A stretch of DNA of 64,000 bases from Isoetes taiwanensis (Eukaryota; Streptophyta; Lycopodiopsida; Isoetales; Isoetaceae), in the NCBI GenBank assembly GCA_021234155.1, contig JAJEKV010000013.1:3797871-3861870 (forward strand), given 5' to 3'. Below, piece by piece: positions 24,503 to 35,725 of this stretch. The notes under the pieces are model-generated. The model was not told where the DNA came from. It saw nothing but the letters and a program-made list of their open reading frames with translations, and did no database searches. A program made the position numbers and the translations under genes. Every line of letters starts with the position of its first letter. The first letter of the stretch is position 1.

Positions 24503-25920
24503 CTAGCTGCGAGAAAGAGAGGCCTTAATCTCCGACAATTTCTTTGACGTATATCTATCCAAGTAAACCTGCAAGAATTTATGAGAAAGTTACATAAGGG
24601 ATCCGGAAGTTTACATATTTGCTATAAATTATGACAACTCTTTCGATACATACCTGAACAACCTTGAAAATCTTTCCTTGAGAAGATGAAATAAAACTAT
24701 TCATTTTCTCTCGTCCCATAGGGATTGGATGAGATGATAGATTGTTAACAACTTTGTCCACTGCCTTCTTTGCTATTGTTTTGAATCCTTCTTTACTTAG
24801 ATTACCTTCCCTCCACGTCGGTTTCACTAGATCTTTCACATGATCTGCAACAGCCATCCTTAATCCCTTCATAGCCTTTGCCTCCTTTGCACCTTTACCT
24901 TTTTGTAATCTCTCCCATGTGTCATTGCTACATACATACATACATTATCGCTGTTTGTCTAGTATCATCATTACTGCAAAGGTTTTTCCCTTGAAAACCT
25001 TTCGAGGCAGGGGTTTTTTAATCCTAGTAGTAATGATTGTACTAGCCCATTGTATGGGTCCCATGACCTATTGGTCTCCGTGGACGTTAAAAAAACTATT
25101 CTATTATATTCTACTATATCCATCCTTCTTTTTTTCAGCCTTCAAATTTGACCTTTCAAGTCATGTGCATCATGATGGTGTTCTGCACTTCTCTGTAAAA
25201 TCCCGTGAGTCTCAGCAGTTCCTTCCCCCTTATCAATAAATGAGTGAGACCCAATTTCTGGTGAATTGTCCTCCTGTCTATTGGTACTACCAATGTACAT
25301 CCCTGGTTTCTCCATCTCTCCAGATGATCCCGCTTCAAAGGCATCTGCGAGGGGATCATATTGTTCCCTCCAAGTATACATGAACTGCCTATGTTCTACA
25401 AACCCTTCCTCCATTGTGCATGAATTATTAACACAATAGTCTTTTTCTGGTGGGTGTGATATTGCTGACCCGTCAAGATCTGACCTTGGAAATGGATTAC
25501 CATGCTCAGGCATCTGTTCCACCATGGATGATCCAAATGACCTACATCCTAGATGTCTGGGACAATCTTCCATTGGTATACTTTGCTCTTCATCTTCATA
25601 TGGTGGCTTCCAGCTTGGTTCACAAATAGATACAGAATTATGTATCCTATATTTATGGCCTGGACTATACTCCAACAACCTGGTAGAACATGAGAATGCA
25701 TTCGTCCTAAATTGGCAATATGTGGCAAGTGCCTAAGGTTTTCGCACCTCCCTGCATCTAGCTCAGGTTCCATATGGTGGTTTTTGTACTCGTAACTGTG
25801 ATTCAAGCTTGGGATCACCGTAGCTCTTGCCTACAACATCATTAAATGCTTCATTTCTTTCATACCATCCAAATGCCATGTGTGGCATCCTGCGCCTGCT
25901 CCTAGGTGAATGACTACTAT
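24503..25920 (-). pseudogene. C-terminal remnant of a plant CCCH zinc-finger gene (C3H38/C3H55-like)
   Basis: The last two exons are clear. Exon 24927-24654 (or a slightly longer version) reads 'VADHVKDLVKPTWREGNLSK' and 'EGFKTIAKKAVDKVV' and ends CAG|GTATGT. The terminal exon 24568-24503 reads 'VYLDRYTSKKLSEIKASLS' then TAG. This matches the conserved C-terminus of plant zinc finger CCCH domain proteins 38/55 ('KPTW+EG...KTIVKK.VDKV...KL.+LVQ.YV.KY'). Upstream, 25678-25142 carries 'REQYDPLADAFEAG', also typical of that family, and 25900-25700 continues it with at least two frameshifts. The CCCH fingers themselves are not found upstream, so it is probably a truncated duplicate. Family members are nuclear RNA-binding or flowering-related proteins. 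The final exons alone could still be expressed. Confidence 0.6.
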
Positions 25921-28380
25921 AAAACAACATTTCAACTATAAAGGGTATACAATTATGAACAGTCTAAGTAGCAAAAGCAAAGAGTCACATACTTTCCTTT
26001 TATTACAACCTGTCTGACTAAGCCAACAAGCATTTATAGAGCCCTGGTTTATGAATAGCTTTAGATCGTCCTGCCAAGGATCACCAAGCAAAACATGAAT
26101 GCAAAAGAAAACCTTAAATGTAAACAATCGCCGCATCTCTGCTTCAACACATCCCAGAGCCAGCATGGCCTAGTTCTGGATCAGAAGCCGCCCAATGGAT
26201 TTTTGCACTGAATCTTAATTCATGCACCTTAATCTTCCTTATCGTTCCTATTTGCTGTGTATCTGCATGTTTCTTGCTTAAGCCCTCTGCTTTCTAACAC
26301 AACCCATCAAAAACTGCAAATGCAGTGCTGCAGCGGTGGGATGCATGCTGGTTTGCATGTTCTAAAGAGGGGCGGCTGGGTCGATCAACAACACAGGCAA
26401 CCATGGCAGTGCCGGTTAGCCAGTTTCCACACGGGCTGCCCAGCAACACTGGCGACCGCCAGTTTACAGCCAATAGTAAGTTTGGAGAGTTTATGGCATG
26501 TACTAGGTATATTCTAGCATATACTTAGAATATGCCAGAAACCCATATAAGCAAGGGTTTGCCCCCTTAGGGGCAACCCAAAAAGGACAAATCCCAACTT
26601 AATTCTTATTTTTTATAATCTGCTGTATAGGTGTGGTCCGTAGTTCACATGGCCTCCTCATTGATTTGTCTATAACCTGCGTATATTATTTGTGCACTCA
26701 ACTCTACACATGAGATTTGGATCTAAAATTGATCTAAGATGACACAAATTTGGACAAGAAATTCATCTACTTTTACAACCATTCATAGTATCAATTCCAA
26801 GTGTATGGATATTTTCTTTTTAAACTTTTTATTGGAGAAGAATAATGCTTAGTTCTCCAAAAATCATAAATAGAAGACTTTGTTGTTATGAGAAACAAGA
26901 TCACAAAAAGAGCAAAAGGTATAATCACGAGGAAATAAGAAAGGTTATCTGAAACATATATAATTATTTTGGGTGTATTAGAATTTTTTGGGGCCATTAG
27001 ACCATGGCACATTTTGGGGAAGATTCCCTTTGCATCCATATGATTATATGATTCGTCTGTTCAAAGTTACGTCGTTTTGATTTTCTAATGTTTCCTATGT
27101 TGCAGAACTTGGTAGCTGAGCAGTTGACCGATGTAGTTTTGTTGATTTTGTTTGAGGCGATCCTTGTATGAGACTATCCGCGAAAGAAGCAGTGGATCAT
27201 CCTCTTTTTAATGAGTCTTATCAATAGTTTTGGCAGTCAAGACTCTTCAGTGCAAATTTTCATCATCACAGGATATCACGTAAATCACAGCTATGTGATT
27301 TTTATCAAAATTTCCATTGAATTACAAGCAGATAGACCACAACTTTGGAATGGCTGCTCAAGTGATTTGCATGGGGCAGAGGGATGATGACGATGGAGCC
27401 CCAAAGTGGGATTGCATTTCCCAGTTCTGCAAGTTCTTGCTACAGATCGTGTGCAGCGGATATGGCACATCCTTGCAGCAAACCTTATCATTACCTCAAA
27501 CCTTTTCAGATTCTCACTAGATCCTATAATAAAAGGGACTAGATCTAGTCTGAAAATTAAAGCCATCTAGAGCTGATAATTAAACCCAAGAGCAGTGCCA
27601 AGTAGCAAAAAGAAGCTCGATCAAGAATAATGTAAGTAATCCTCAAAAATCACCCAAGTGCTTGGCTCTTCTTATAGCCAACTTAAATGTGCTCCAGCAT
27701 GGAAAAGGTTTTGCCAATATTACTAAACAACAAGAGGGATACAGACGAGCAAAATCCTCTCCACCTTTTACTTTCTTTCATTAAAAATCACCATCATTGA
27801 TGGCGATGCCATGATAGAGGTCAGAACTTCTATATCAGGACCGGGACATGGCACAAAAAGTTGAACTTGATATGTTGTGGAAAGAACTTACATAGTCAAA
27901 ATATATGCACTGACCTGTTCCTTCCTGAAAAACCTGAAAACTATGTTCACTGCAAATGACTTCAGCCATTTAAATGCTTCTATACCAGGATCAGGATTGC
28001 AGGGAAGATTGATGCAAACATGTTCAAGTTAAGAAAAGAATACATAGTCAAAATCCTGTTCCTTCAATGAGAACAAAGCAGCCATGAAAATATATTTGTA
28101 CATAGCAAACATGACCATCAGCCTTCAAAGGGAAGCATAGCAACACGAGAGCACTAAGCAGCTTACCTACTAACAAACTCATACTTCTAGTTGAGATTAA
28201 TATGCAGACCCAAGCGCAGAGATGGTAAATGCTTGCAACATACCTTATAAACCATAAGTAAGCTTGTTCTTCTGTTCCCCTTTTTTCGAGCCCTGCAGAA
28301 TGCCGGATGCAGAATGCCTGTGAAATTATTCAGCCCTGCCGGATAAGCAACCTGCATGCAGTACAGGATGCCATGCGCAA
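25921..28380. other. Unassigned DNA upstream of the glycine-rich protein gene
   Basis: Contains a palindromic 40-bp phrase (AAGGGTTTGCCCCCTTAGGG, 26555-26580) also found at 23982-24026. The rest is AT-rich with no recognisable coding segment. Confidence 0.5.
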
Positions 28381-28390
28381 GACACGTGGC
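28381..28390 (+). promoter_or_regulatory. G-box / ABRE-like element
   Basis: ACACGTGGC (28382-28390) lies 57 bp before the start codon of the glycine-rich protein gene. This is the core bound by bZIP factors in ABA- and stress-responsive plant promoters. It could fall in the promoter or the leader because the transcription start is unknown. Confidence 0.45.
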
Positions 28391-28446
28391 AGGCCAAATA
28401 CTAGTACAAAAAGGGCCTCCATTGTGCAGTTCGTCAGCCAGCAACC

Positions 28447-28887
28447 ATGAAGACCTCTGCTCTAGCTTTGATCTTGATAATAGCATTGATGGTAGTTGTA
28501 GAAACAACTGCTCAGTTTGCTCCAATGCAGCCTCAGGCTTTTGAAGAAGATCAATATCGAGGTGGAGGTGGATATGGTCCGTATAGAGGTGGTGGTAGAT
28601 ATGGTGGATATGGCAGAGGAGGCTATGGATATGGTCGACATCGTGGTGGATACAATGGCGGATATTACGGATATGAGACTGGGGCTGCTGCGATGTTTGA
28701 AGCCGACCAGTATGATGGACATGGTCTAGGTGGCTATGGTGGATATGGTCGAGGAAGAGGTGGTTATGGTGGTCGAGGTGGCTATGGTGGAGGATATGGT
28801 GGTCGAGGTGGCTATGGTGGAGGATATGGTAATCAAGGTGGATATGGTGGTCAAGGTGGCTATGGTGGATGGGGCCGCGGTTGGTAG
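28447..28887 (+). CDS. Secreted glycine-rich protein, 146 aa
   Basis: An intact single-exon frame. Residues 1 to about 22 form a signal peptide: Lys at position 2, then the hydrophobic core 'ALALILIIALMVVV' and a likely cleavage after 'ETTA'. The mature part has a short acidic segment ('FEEDQYRGGG'), a Gly/Tyr/Arg-rich region, a second acidic spacer ('FEADQYDGHG') and a C-terminal array of 'GGYGGRGGYGGGYG' units ending in 'GWGRGW'. Such proteins are structural or defence-related cell-wall proteins in plants. The start is supported by the signal peptide and the context ACCATGAAG. It is one of only two complete-looking host genes here, with a G-box/ABRE upstream. The glycine array is coded by near-identical 24-30 bp units and probably expands and contracts. 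Confidence 0.85.
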   Translation: MKTSALALILIIALMVVVETTAQFAPMQPQAFEEDQYRGGGGYGPYRGGGRYGGYGRGGYGYGRHRGGYNGGYYGYETGAAAMFEADQYDGHGLGGYGGYGRGRGGYGGRGGYGGGYGGRGGYGGGYGNQGGYGGQGGYGGWGRGW

Positions 28888-28907
28888 AGTTAGAAATATT
28901 CGTATAT

Positions 28908-29035
28908 ATTTGGGATTGAAAATAATAATATTGTCAATATTTGCAATTCCATTGATGCTAGTATGGAGACTATGTATATATCGTTGAAGGTTTTGTGGAA
29001 GTGGGATTGGAAATAATAATATTGTCAATATTCAC
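28908..29035. repeat. Duplicated ~90-bp 3' flank of the glycine-rich gene
   Basis: GGGATTG(A/G)AAATAATAATATTGTC occurs at about 28910 and 29001, just downstream of the stop codon. Both copies hold AATAAT-type polyadenylation-like text. Confidence 0.7.
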
Positions 29036-29209
29036 ACTCACCCCGGTTTTTGGTCCACTGTTGAAAACATCAGTTTTGGTAGGTCTACATGTCCTGTTTT
29101 CAAAGAATCCTACATGTGGATTTGTGGAGGTATGGTTTTGTTCGATAACGGTGTTCTTCTTTCAGTGGACTAAAACATCCACTGTTGTTTTGTAGTTTCT
29201 TCTATTGTG

Positions 29210-29600
29210 ACATGTCATTTTATAATACAATCCACTGTAGGAAAGAATATTTGAATTTCTACATGTCTAATAATTCTATTGTCACATGTTTTTATAGATG
29301 TAGGAAATAATATTTGATTCTCTACATGTCCTATACTTCTATTCACATGTCTTTATAGTAGTAGGACAGAGTACTTTATTTGCTAAGGCATTGTAGGAAA
29401 GAATACATGAATTACGACATGTGTAATACTTCTATTGTCACATGTCTTTATAGAAGTAGGAAAGAATACTTGATTCTCTACATGTCCTATCCTTCCATAT
29501 CACGGGTCTTTATAGTGGTAGGACAGAGTACTTGATTTGCTACATGTGCACGATTTGCTGCACGTGCACGATCACATGTCCTTATACTAGTATTCCATGT
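29210..29600. repeat. Degenerate ~65-bp tandem array
   Basis: Phrases CTACATGTCCTAT, CTTCTATTxTCACATG and TTTATAGxAGTAGGA(A/C)AGA recur five or six times. Non-coding. Confidence 0.75.
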
Positions 29601-29645
29601 AAGACAAGTTACTTCAACTACTTCAATTACTTAACACCTATTTTT

Positions 29646-30150
29646 GCATAACAAAACCATCAAGAATTTGATTTGTATTCCTTGAGGGAGTGCAGGACTG
29701 TTGCAACAAATCCCTAAGCATTAATGTCATAGGATCACGCAAAATCCTAACAATATCCTAACATTTTGGGTATTGTTAGAGAAAGACCATTAAACCACGC
29801 CTACATTTTTGCATAACAAACCATTAAGAATTGTGAGATGTATTTTTTTATGGAGGATAGGACCATTGCAACAAATCCCCAAGCATTAAAATGGCAAGAC
29901 CATGCAATATCCTAACATTATTCCCCCATTTTGGATATCGTTAGTGGAACACCATTAAACCGTTCCTACATCTTGGTATAATTTAGACCATTAAGAATTT
30001 GAGATGTAATTGTTTATGGGGAATAGGACCATTGCAACAAATCCCCAAGCATTATAAAATGGCAAGACTATGCAATATCCTAATATTATCCCCCCATTTT
30101 GGATATCATTAGTGGGACACCATTAAACCATGCCTACATCTAGTTGGTAC
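29646..30150. repeat. ~168-bp tandem array, three copies
   Basis: Units start near 29650, 29818 and 29985 with ACCATTAAGAATTTGAGATG-like text and contain TTGCAACAAATCCCCAAGCA and CCATTTTGGATATCxTTAG. The period is close to nucleosomal, as in many plant satellites. Confidence 0.8.
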
Positions 30151-30224
30151 TAAGGTTCGCTATAGACAATCCAATAGTTATCCACGTCATCCAATGGTTT
30201 TAATTGTATCTAATTTATCTTATC

Positions 30225-33200
30225 CAATGGAAAACGTAAACCCTGTGCCTTGCCAGGTTATTGTAGGGTTTACGTTATTGAGGTCGGGCTTTGGTCCGTT
30301 GCACTTGGGACATGGTCGAGCAGCTGCGTTTGAAAACACGAGGCAGTAGAAATTGCAAGAATGGGGTTTGGATTTATTCTCCTCCTAGTTTTACAATTAA
30401 AAGTGTAGAGCGCCTTATGCAGTAGCAAAATTGTTTGGGGCCACTCGGATTGGCGAATAGATCGAAACTCTGTTATTTCAGTTCTCATGGCTCCCCATGC
30501 ATGTTTAGAAATGGTCCACCTAGTTATCAAAGAAGTCGACCATGTTTTGGCCTCCAAACGTAAACCCTGTGCGTTGCTAGGTTATTGTAGGGTTTACGTT
30601 ATGGAGGTCGAGTTTTTCCGGTTGCACTTGAGACATGGTCGAGAAGTCGCTGCGATTGAAAACAAGATGCAATAGAAACTGACTAAATGGGGTTTGGATT
30701 TATCGAGGCAGGCTTTCCTACCAGTGCTCCTCCAGGGAGGGCAAATGCCAATGCCTCCTTCCGGAGCCGGTTTCCTATCCGGACCGTTGAATTCTCCATT
30801 CAAGTAACTTGCTTCGAAAGCAGATTCAAACAAATTCAAGATCCGTCAGGAGAACATATCAAACCGCAAAGTGTGTCGCACAAATCGGCCGTGTAGAAAC
30901 CCAAGTGTTTTGTCGTTCGGGCAGTACAAAGGCTCGGAATGGAGATTTGACCGCCATGTTGTGCTTAAACAAATGAGAGAAATTACCCTAGAGACCAAGT
31001 TACGGTCATTCTTTGCAGCAAAAAAGCACGAACCCTCTACATGGCGTGATTGCGCACCCTCCGCTAAGGCCAATTCACTCTGAACGTGTTGGACATGAGC
31101 TACTTTGGTGCTTCCCCGGGCAGGGGTGGTCTTTGCCCAAGAAACTTGGTCTCCGGGGTAATGTCGATGTTTGAGTCCGTTGGCGAGTCGATCACGGTTC
31201 GGTGGGAAAGTTGCCCGTCAGTGGCCAAGGACCTTCCGAGAGGACCTTTTGGGTCGAATGCTTTTGGAAGGTTTTAGGGCTTAGATCTTTTTGGCGCCAA
31301 CGCCCTCCCACTACCTCATGACATTGTGCAAGATCCTGGTCCAATCGACTAGGGTATGGCCTCCAAAACATAAAACCTTATGCATTGCTAGGTTATTGTA
31401 GGGTTTACGTTATGGAGGTCGAAGTTTTATTCGAGTTGCACTTGAGACATGGTTGAGAAGCTGCAGTTGAAAACAAGAAGCAATAACCCATTTAAATGGG
31501 GTTTGGATTTACTGAGGCAAAGGCTTTCCTACGGTGCTCCTCAGGGAGGGCAAATGCCAATGCATGCCTTCCTGAGCCCCATTCCCTATCCAAACCGTTG
31601 AATTCTCCATTCAAGTAACTTGCTTCGAAAGCAGGTTCAAAAAAAATCAAGATACATGCGGGAGAACATATCAAGCCACAAAGTGTCCCGCAATCGGCCC
31701 GTAGAAAAACCAAGTGTTTTTGTCGTTCGGGCAGTACAAAGGCTCCGGAATGGGGATTTGACTTCGCCATGTCGTCCAAAACAGCGAAATTACCCTAGGG
31801 ACCAAGTTACACGGTCATGTTTTGCAGCAAAAGAAACACGAACCCTCTACATGGCAGTATTCTGCACCCTCCGCTAAGGCCAATTCACTACGAACGTGTT
31901 GGACATGAGCTACTTTGGCGCTTCCTGGAGCAGGGGTGGTCTTCTGCCCACGAAACTTGGTCTCCAGGGTAATGTCGATGTTTCGAGTTCGTTGGCAGAG
32001 TCAGATCACAGTTCCGGGGTGGGAGAGTTGCCCGTCCGTGGCCAGGGACCTTCCAGAGAGGACATGTTGGGTCGAACTGCTTCTGGAAGGTTTTAGGGCT
32101 CCGTCTTCTGGCATCAACGCCCTCCCACTACCTCATGACATTGTGCAAGATCCTGGTCCAATCTGGCTAGGGTATGGCCTCCAAAACGTAAACCCTGTGC
32201 CTTGCCAGGTTATTGTAGGGTTTACGTTATGAAGGTCGGGCTTTGGTCCGTTGCACTTGGGACATGGTCGAGCAGCTGCGTTTGAAAACACAAGGCAGGA
32301 GAAACTGCCAGAATGGGGTTTGGATTTAATCTCCTTCTAGTTTTGCAATTAAAAGTCTAGAGCGCCTTATGCAGTAGCAAAATTGTTTGGGATCACTTGG
32401 GTTGGCCAATAGATCGAAACTCACATTATTTCGGTTCTCATGGCTCCCCAAGCATGTTTAGAAATGGTCCACCTAGTTATCAAAGAAGTCGACCACGTTT
32501 TGGCCTCCAAAACGTAAACCCTGTGTGTTGCTAGGTTATTGTAGGGTTTACGTTATGGAGGTCGAGTTTTATTCAGTTGCACTTGAGACATGGTCGAGAA
32601 GCTGCAGTTGAAAACAAGAAGCAATAGAAACTGATGAAATGGGGTTTGGATTTACCCTCCTCTTAGTGTCGCAATTAGAAGTCAAGAACACATTTTGTAG
32701 TAGCAAATTTTTTTGGAATGATTCGGGGACGCCAATAGATCCAAACTCGTTATTTCAGTTGCCATGGCTCCGCATGCATGTTTGAAAAGGTACACCAGGT
32801 CTCAAGTAATCGACCGACCGCGTTTTTGGCCTCCATAACGTAAACCCTACAATAACCTGGCAAGGCACAGGGTTTACGTTTTGGAGGCCATACCCTAGCC
32901 AGATTGGACTAGGATCTTGCACAATGTCATGAGGTAGTGGGAGGGCGTTGATGCCAGAAGACGGAGCCCTAAAACCTTCCAGAAGCAGTTCGACCCAAAA
33001 TGTCCTCTCCGGAAGGTCCCCGGCCCGCGGGACGGGCAACTCTCCCCACCGGGCGTGATCTCGACTCGCCAACGAACTCGAACATCGACATTACCACGGA
33101 GACCAAGTTTCGGGGCGAAGACCACCCCCGCTCCAGAAGCGCCAAAGTAGCTCATGTCCAACACGTTCAGTAGTGAATTGGCCTTAGCGGAGGGTGCGAG

Positions 33201-33550
33201 AACACGCCATGTAGAGGGTTCGTGCTTCTTTGCTGCAAAAATGACCGTGGTAACTTGGTCCCTAGGGTAATTTCTTTTTTTGGACGACATGGCGAAGTCT
33301 AATCTCCATTCAGAGCCTTTGTACTGCCCAAACGACAAAGCACGTGGCTTTCTACATGGTCGACTGCAGGACACTTTGCGGTTTGATATGTTCTCTCGGA
33401 CAGATCTTGAATTTTTTTGAACCTACTTGAAGCAGGTTACTTGAAGAGTGGATTCAACCTGGGATGGGATGGGAAACCGGCCCGGGGGGGGAGGCATTGG
33501 CATTTGCCCTCCGGGAGGAGCACTAGTAGGGAAAGCTTGCCTCGGTAACC
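30225..33550. repeat. Mosaic of two repeat modules, direct and inverted
   Basis: Module A (~330 bp, e.g. 30230-30560 and 32175-32510, with a third version 32520-32830) and module B (~660 bp, 30700-31355, 31510-32170, and inverted 33540-32885). The order is A-B-B-A-A'-B(inverted). Each junction holds a 40-bp hairpin, CGTAAACCCT...AGGGTTTACG (about 30235, 30558, 31375, 32187, 32513 and, reversed, 32838). B1 to B2 spacing is about 810 bp. Short open frames inside B recur in different frames, so the modules are not coding now. Family unknown. Confidence 0.75.
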
Positions 33551-33587
33551 TTTGTGATGTCCGATCTCACGGGGTGCGGCCTCTCCA

Positions 33588-35725
33588 ACATGCCCGTGAG
33601 CTCCAACATGCCACATAGGCTCCAACATGCCTCGTGAGCTCTAGCATGCCACCTAGGCTCCAACGTGCCCCGTAGGCTCCAACATGCCACCTAGGCTCCA
33701 ACATGCCAAGGTGGCTCCAACATGCCACCTAGGCTCAAGCGTGCCAAGGTGGCTCAAATATGCCACCTAGGCTCCAACATGCCACGTAGGCTCCAACATG
33801 CCACCTAGGCTCCAACATGCCACCTACGCTCCAACATGCCACGTGGGCTCCAACATGCCACCTAGCATGCCACCTAGGCTCCAACATGCCACCTGGGCTC
33901 CAACATGCCACGTGAGCTCTAACATGCCACATAGGCTCCAACATGCCAAGTTGGCTCCAACGTGCCATCTAGGCTCAAGCATGCAAGGTGGCTCAAATAT
34001 GCCACCTAGGCTCCAATATGCCACCAAGGCTTCAACATGTCACGTAGGCTCCAACATGCCACCTAGGCTCCAACATGCCTCGTGAGCTCTAGCATGCCAC
34101 CTAGGCTCCAACGTGCCACCTGGGCTCCAACATGCCAAGGTGGCTCCAACATGCCACCTAGGCTCAAGCGTGCCAAGGTGGCTCAAACATGCCACCTAGG
34201 CTCCAACATGCCACCTAGGCTCCAACATGCCACGTGGGCTCCAACATGCCACCTAGCATGCCACCTAGGCTCCAACATGCCACACGGGCTCCAACATGCC
34301 ACACGTGAGCTCTAACCCGCCACATAGGCTCCAACATGCCAAGTTGGCTCCAACGTGCCACCTAGGCTCAAGCATGCAAGGTGGCTCAAATATGCCACCT
34401 AGGCTCCAACATGCCACCAAGGCTTCAACATGCCGCGAGGCTCCAACATGCCACCTAGGCTCCAACATGCCAAGGTGGCTCCAACATGCCACCTAGGCTC
34501 AAGCGTGCCAAGGTGGCTCAAACATGCCACCTAGGCTCCAACATGCCACGTGGGCTCAAACATGCCACCTAGGCTCCAACATGCCACCTACGGCTCCAAC
34601 ATGCCCGCGTGGCTCCAACATGCCACCTAGGCTCCAACATGCCATCTAGGCTCCAACATGCCACCAAGGCTTCAACATGCCACGAGGCTCCAACATGCCA
34701 CGTGGGCTCCAACATGCCCCGTGAGCTCTCATGCATGCCACCTAGGCTCAATATGCCACCTAGGCTCCAACATGCCATGGTGGCTCCAACATGCCACATA
34801 GGCTCAAGCGTGCCAAGATGGCTCAAACATGCCACCTAGGCTCCAACATGCCATGTAGGCTCCAACATGCCAACTAGGCTCCAACATGCCACCCACGCCC
34901 GACATGCCACGTGGGCTCCAACATGCCACCGGCATGCCACATAGGCTCCAACATTGCCACCCAGGCTCCAACATGCCACCGGGCTCCAACATGCCACGTG
35001 AGCTCCAACATGCCAAGTTGGCTCCAACGTGCCACCTAGGCTCCAACATGCCAAGGTGGCTCACAACATGCCACCTAGGCTTAAATATGCCAAGTTGGCT
35101 CAAACATGCCACCTAGGCTCCAACATGCCACCAGGTGGCTCAACATGCCACCTAGGCTCAAACATGCCAAGGTGGCTCAAACATGCCACCTAGGGCTCCA
35201 ACATGACAAGGTGGCTCAAACATGCCACATGGGCTTCAACATGCCACCTAGGCTCCAACATGCCAAGGTGACTCAAACATGCCACATGGGCTCCAACATA
35301 TGCCACCTAGGCTCCAACATGCCATCTCCAACATGCCAAGGTGTCTCAAACATGCCACGTGGGCTCCAACATGCCAAGGTGGCTCTAACATGCCACCTAG
35401 GCTCAAACATGCCAAGGTGGCTCCAACATGCCACCTAGGCTCCAACATGACAAAATGGCTCAAACATGCCACCTAGGCTCCAACATGCTCAAACATGCCA
35501 TGCGGGCTCCAACATGCCACCTATGCTCCAACTTGCCAAGGTGGCTCAAACATGACACGTGGGCTCCAACATGCCACCTAGGCTCCAACATGCCATCTAG
35601 GCTCCAGCATGCCAAGGTGGCTCAAACATGCCACCTAGGCTCTCCAACATGCCACGTGGGCTCCAATATGACATGTTGGTGCCTAGGTGGCTCAAACATG
35701 CCAAGGTGGGCTCAAACATGCCACT
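33588..35725. repeat. 2.1-kb minisatellite, 19-bp unit CAACATGCCACCTAGGCTC
   Basis: About 110 copies with common variants in the middle (CACCTAGG, CAAGGTGG, CACGTGGG). CCACC and GGTGG variants are complementary, so neighbouring units can fold. Because 19 is not divisible by 3 and the unit lacks stops in most frames, both strands show long apparent frames with a 19-residue periodic peptide. These are artefacts of the repeat. Confidence 0.95.

Noticed and set aside
28462-29028. Open frames opposite the glycine-rich gene
   Set aside because: They mirror its repeats on the other strand or in shifted frames. The signal peptide supports only the plus-strand frame.
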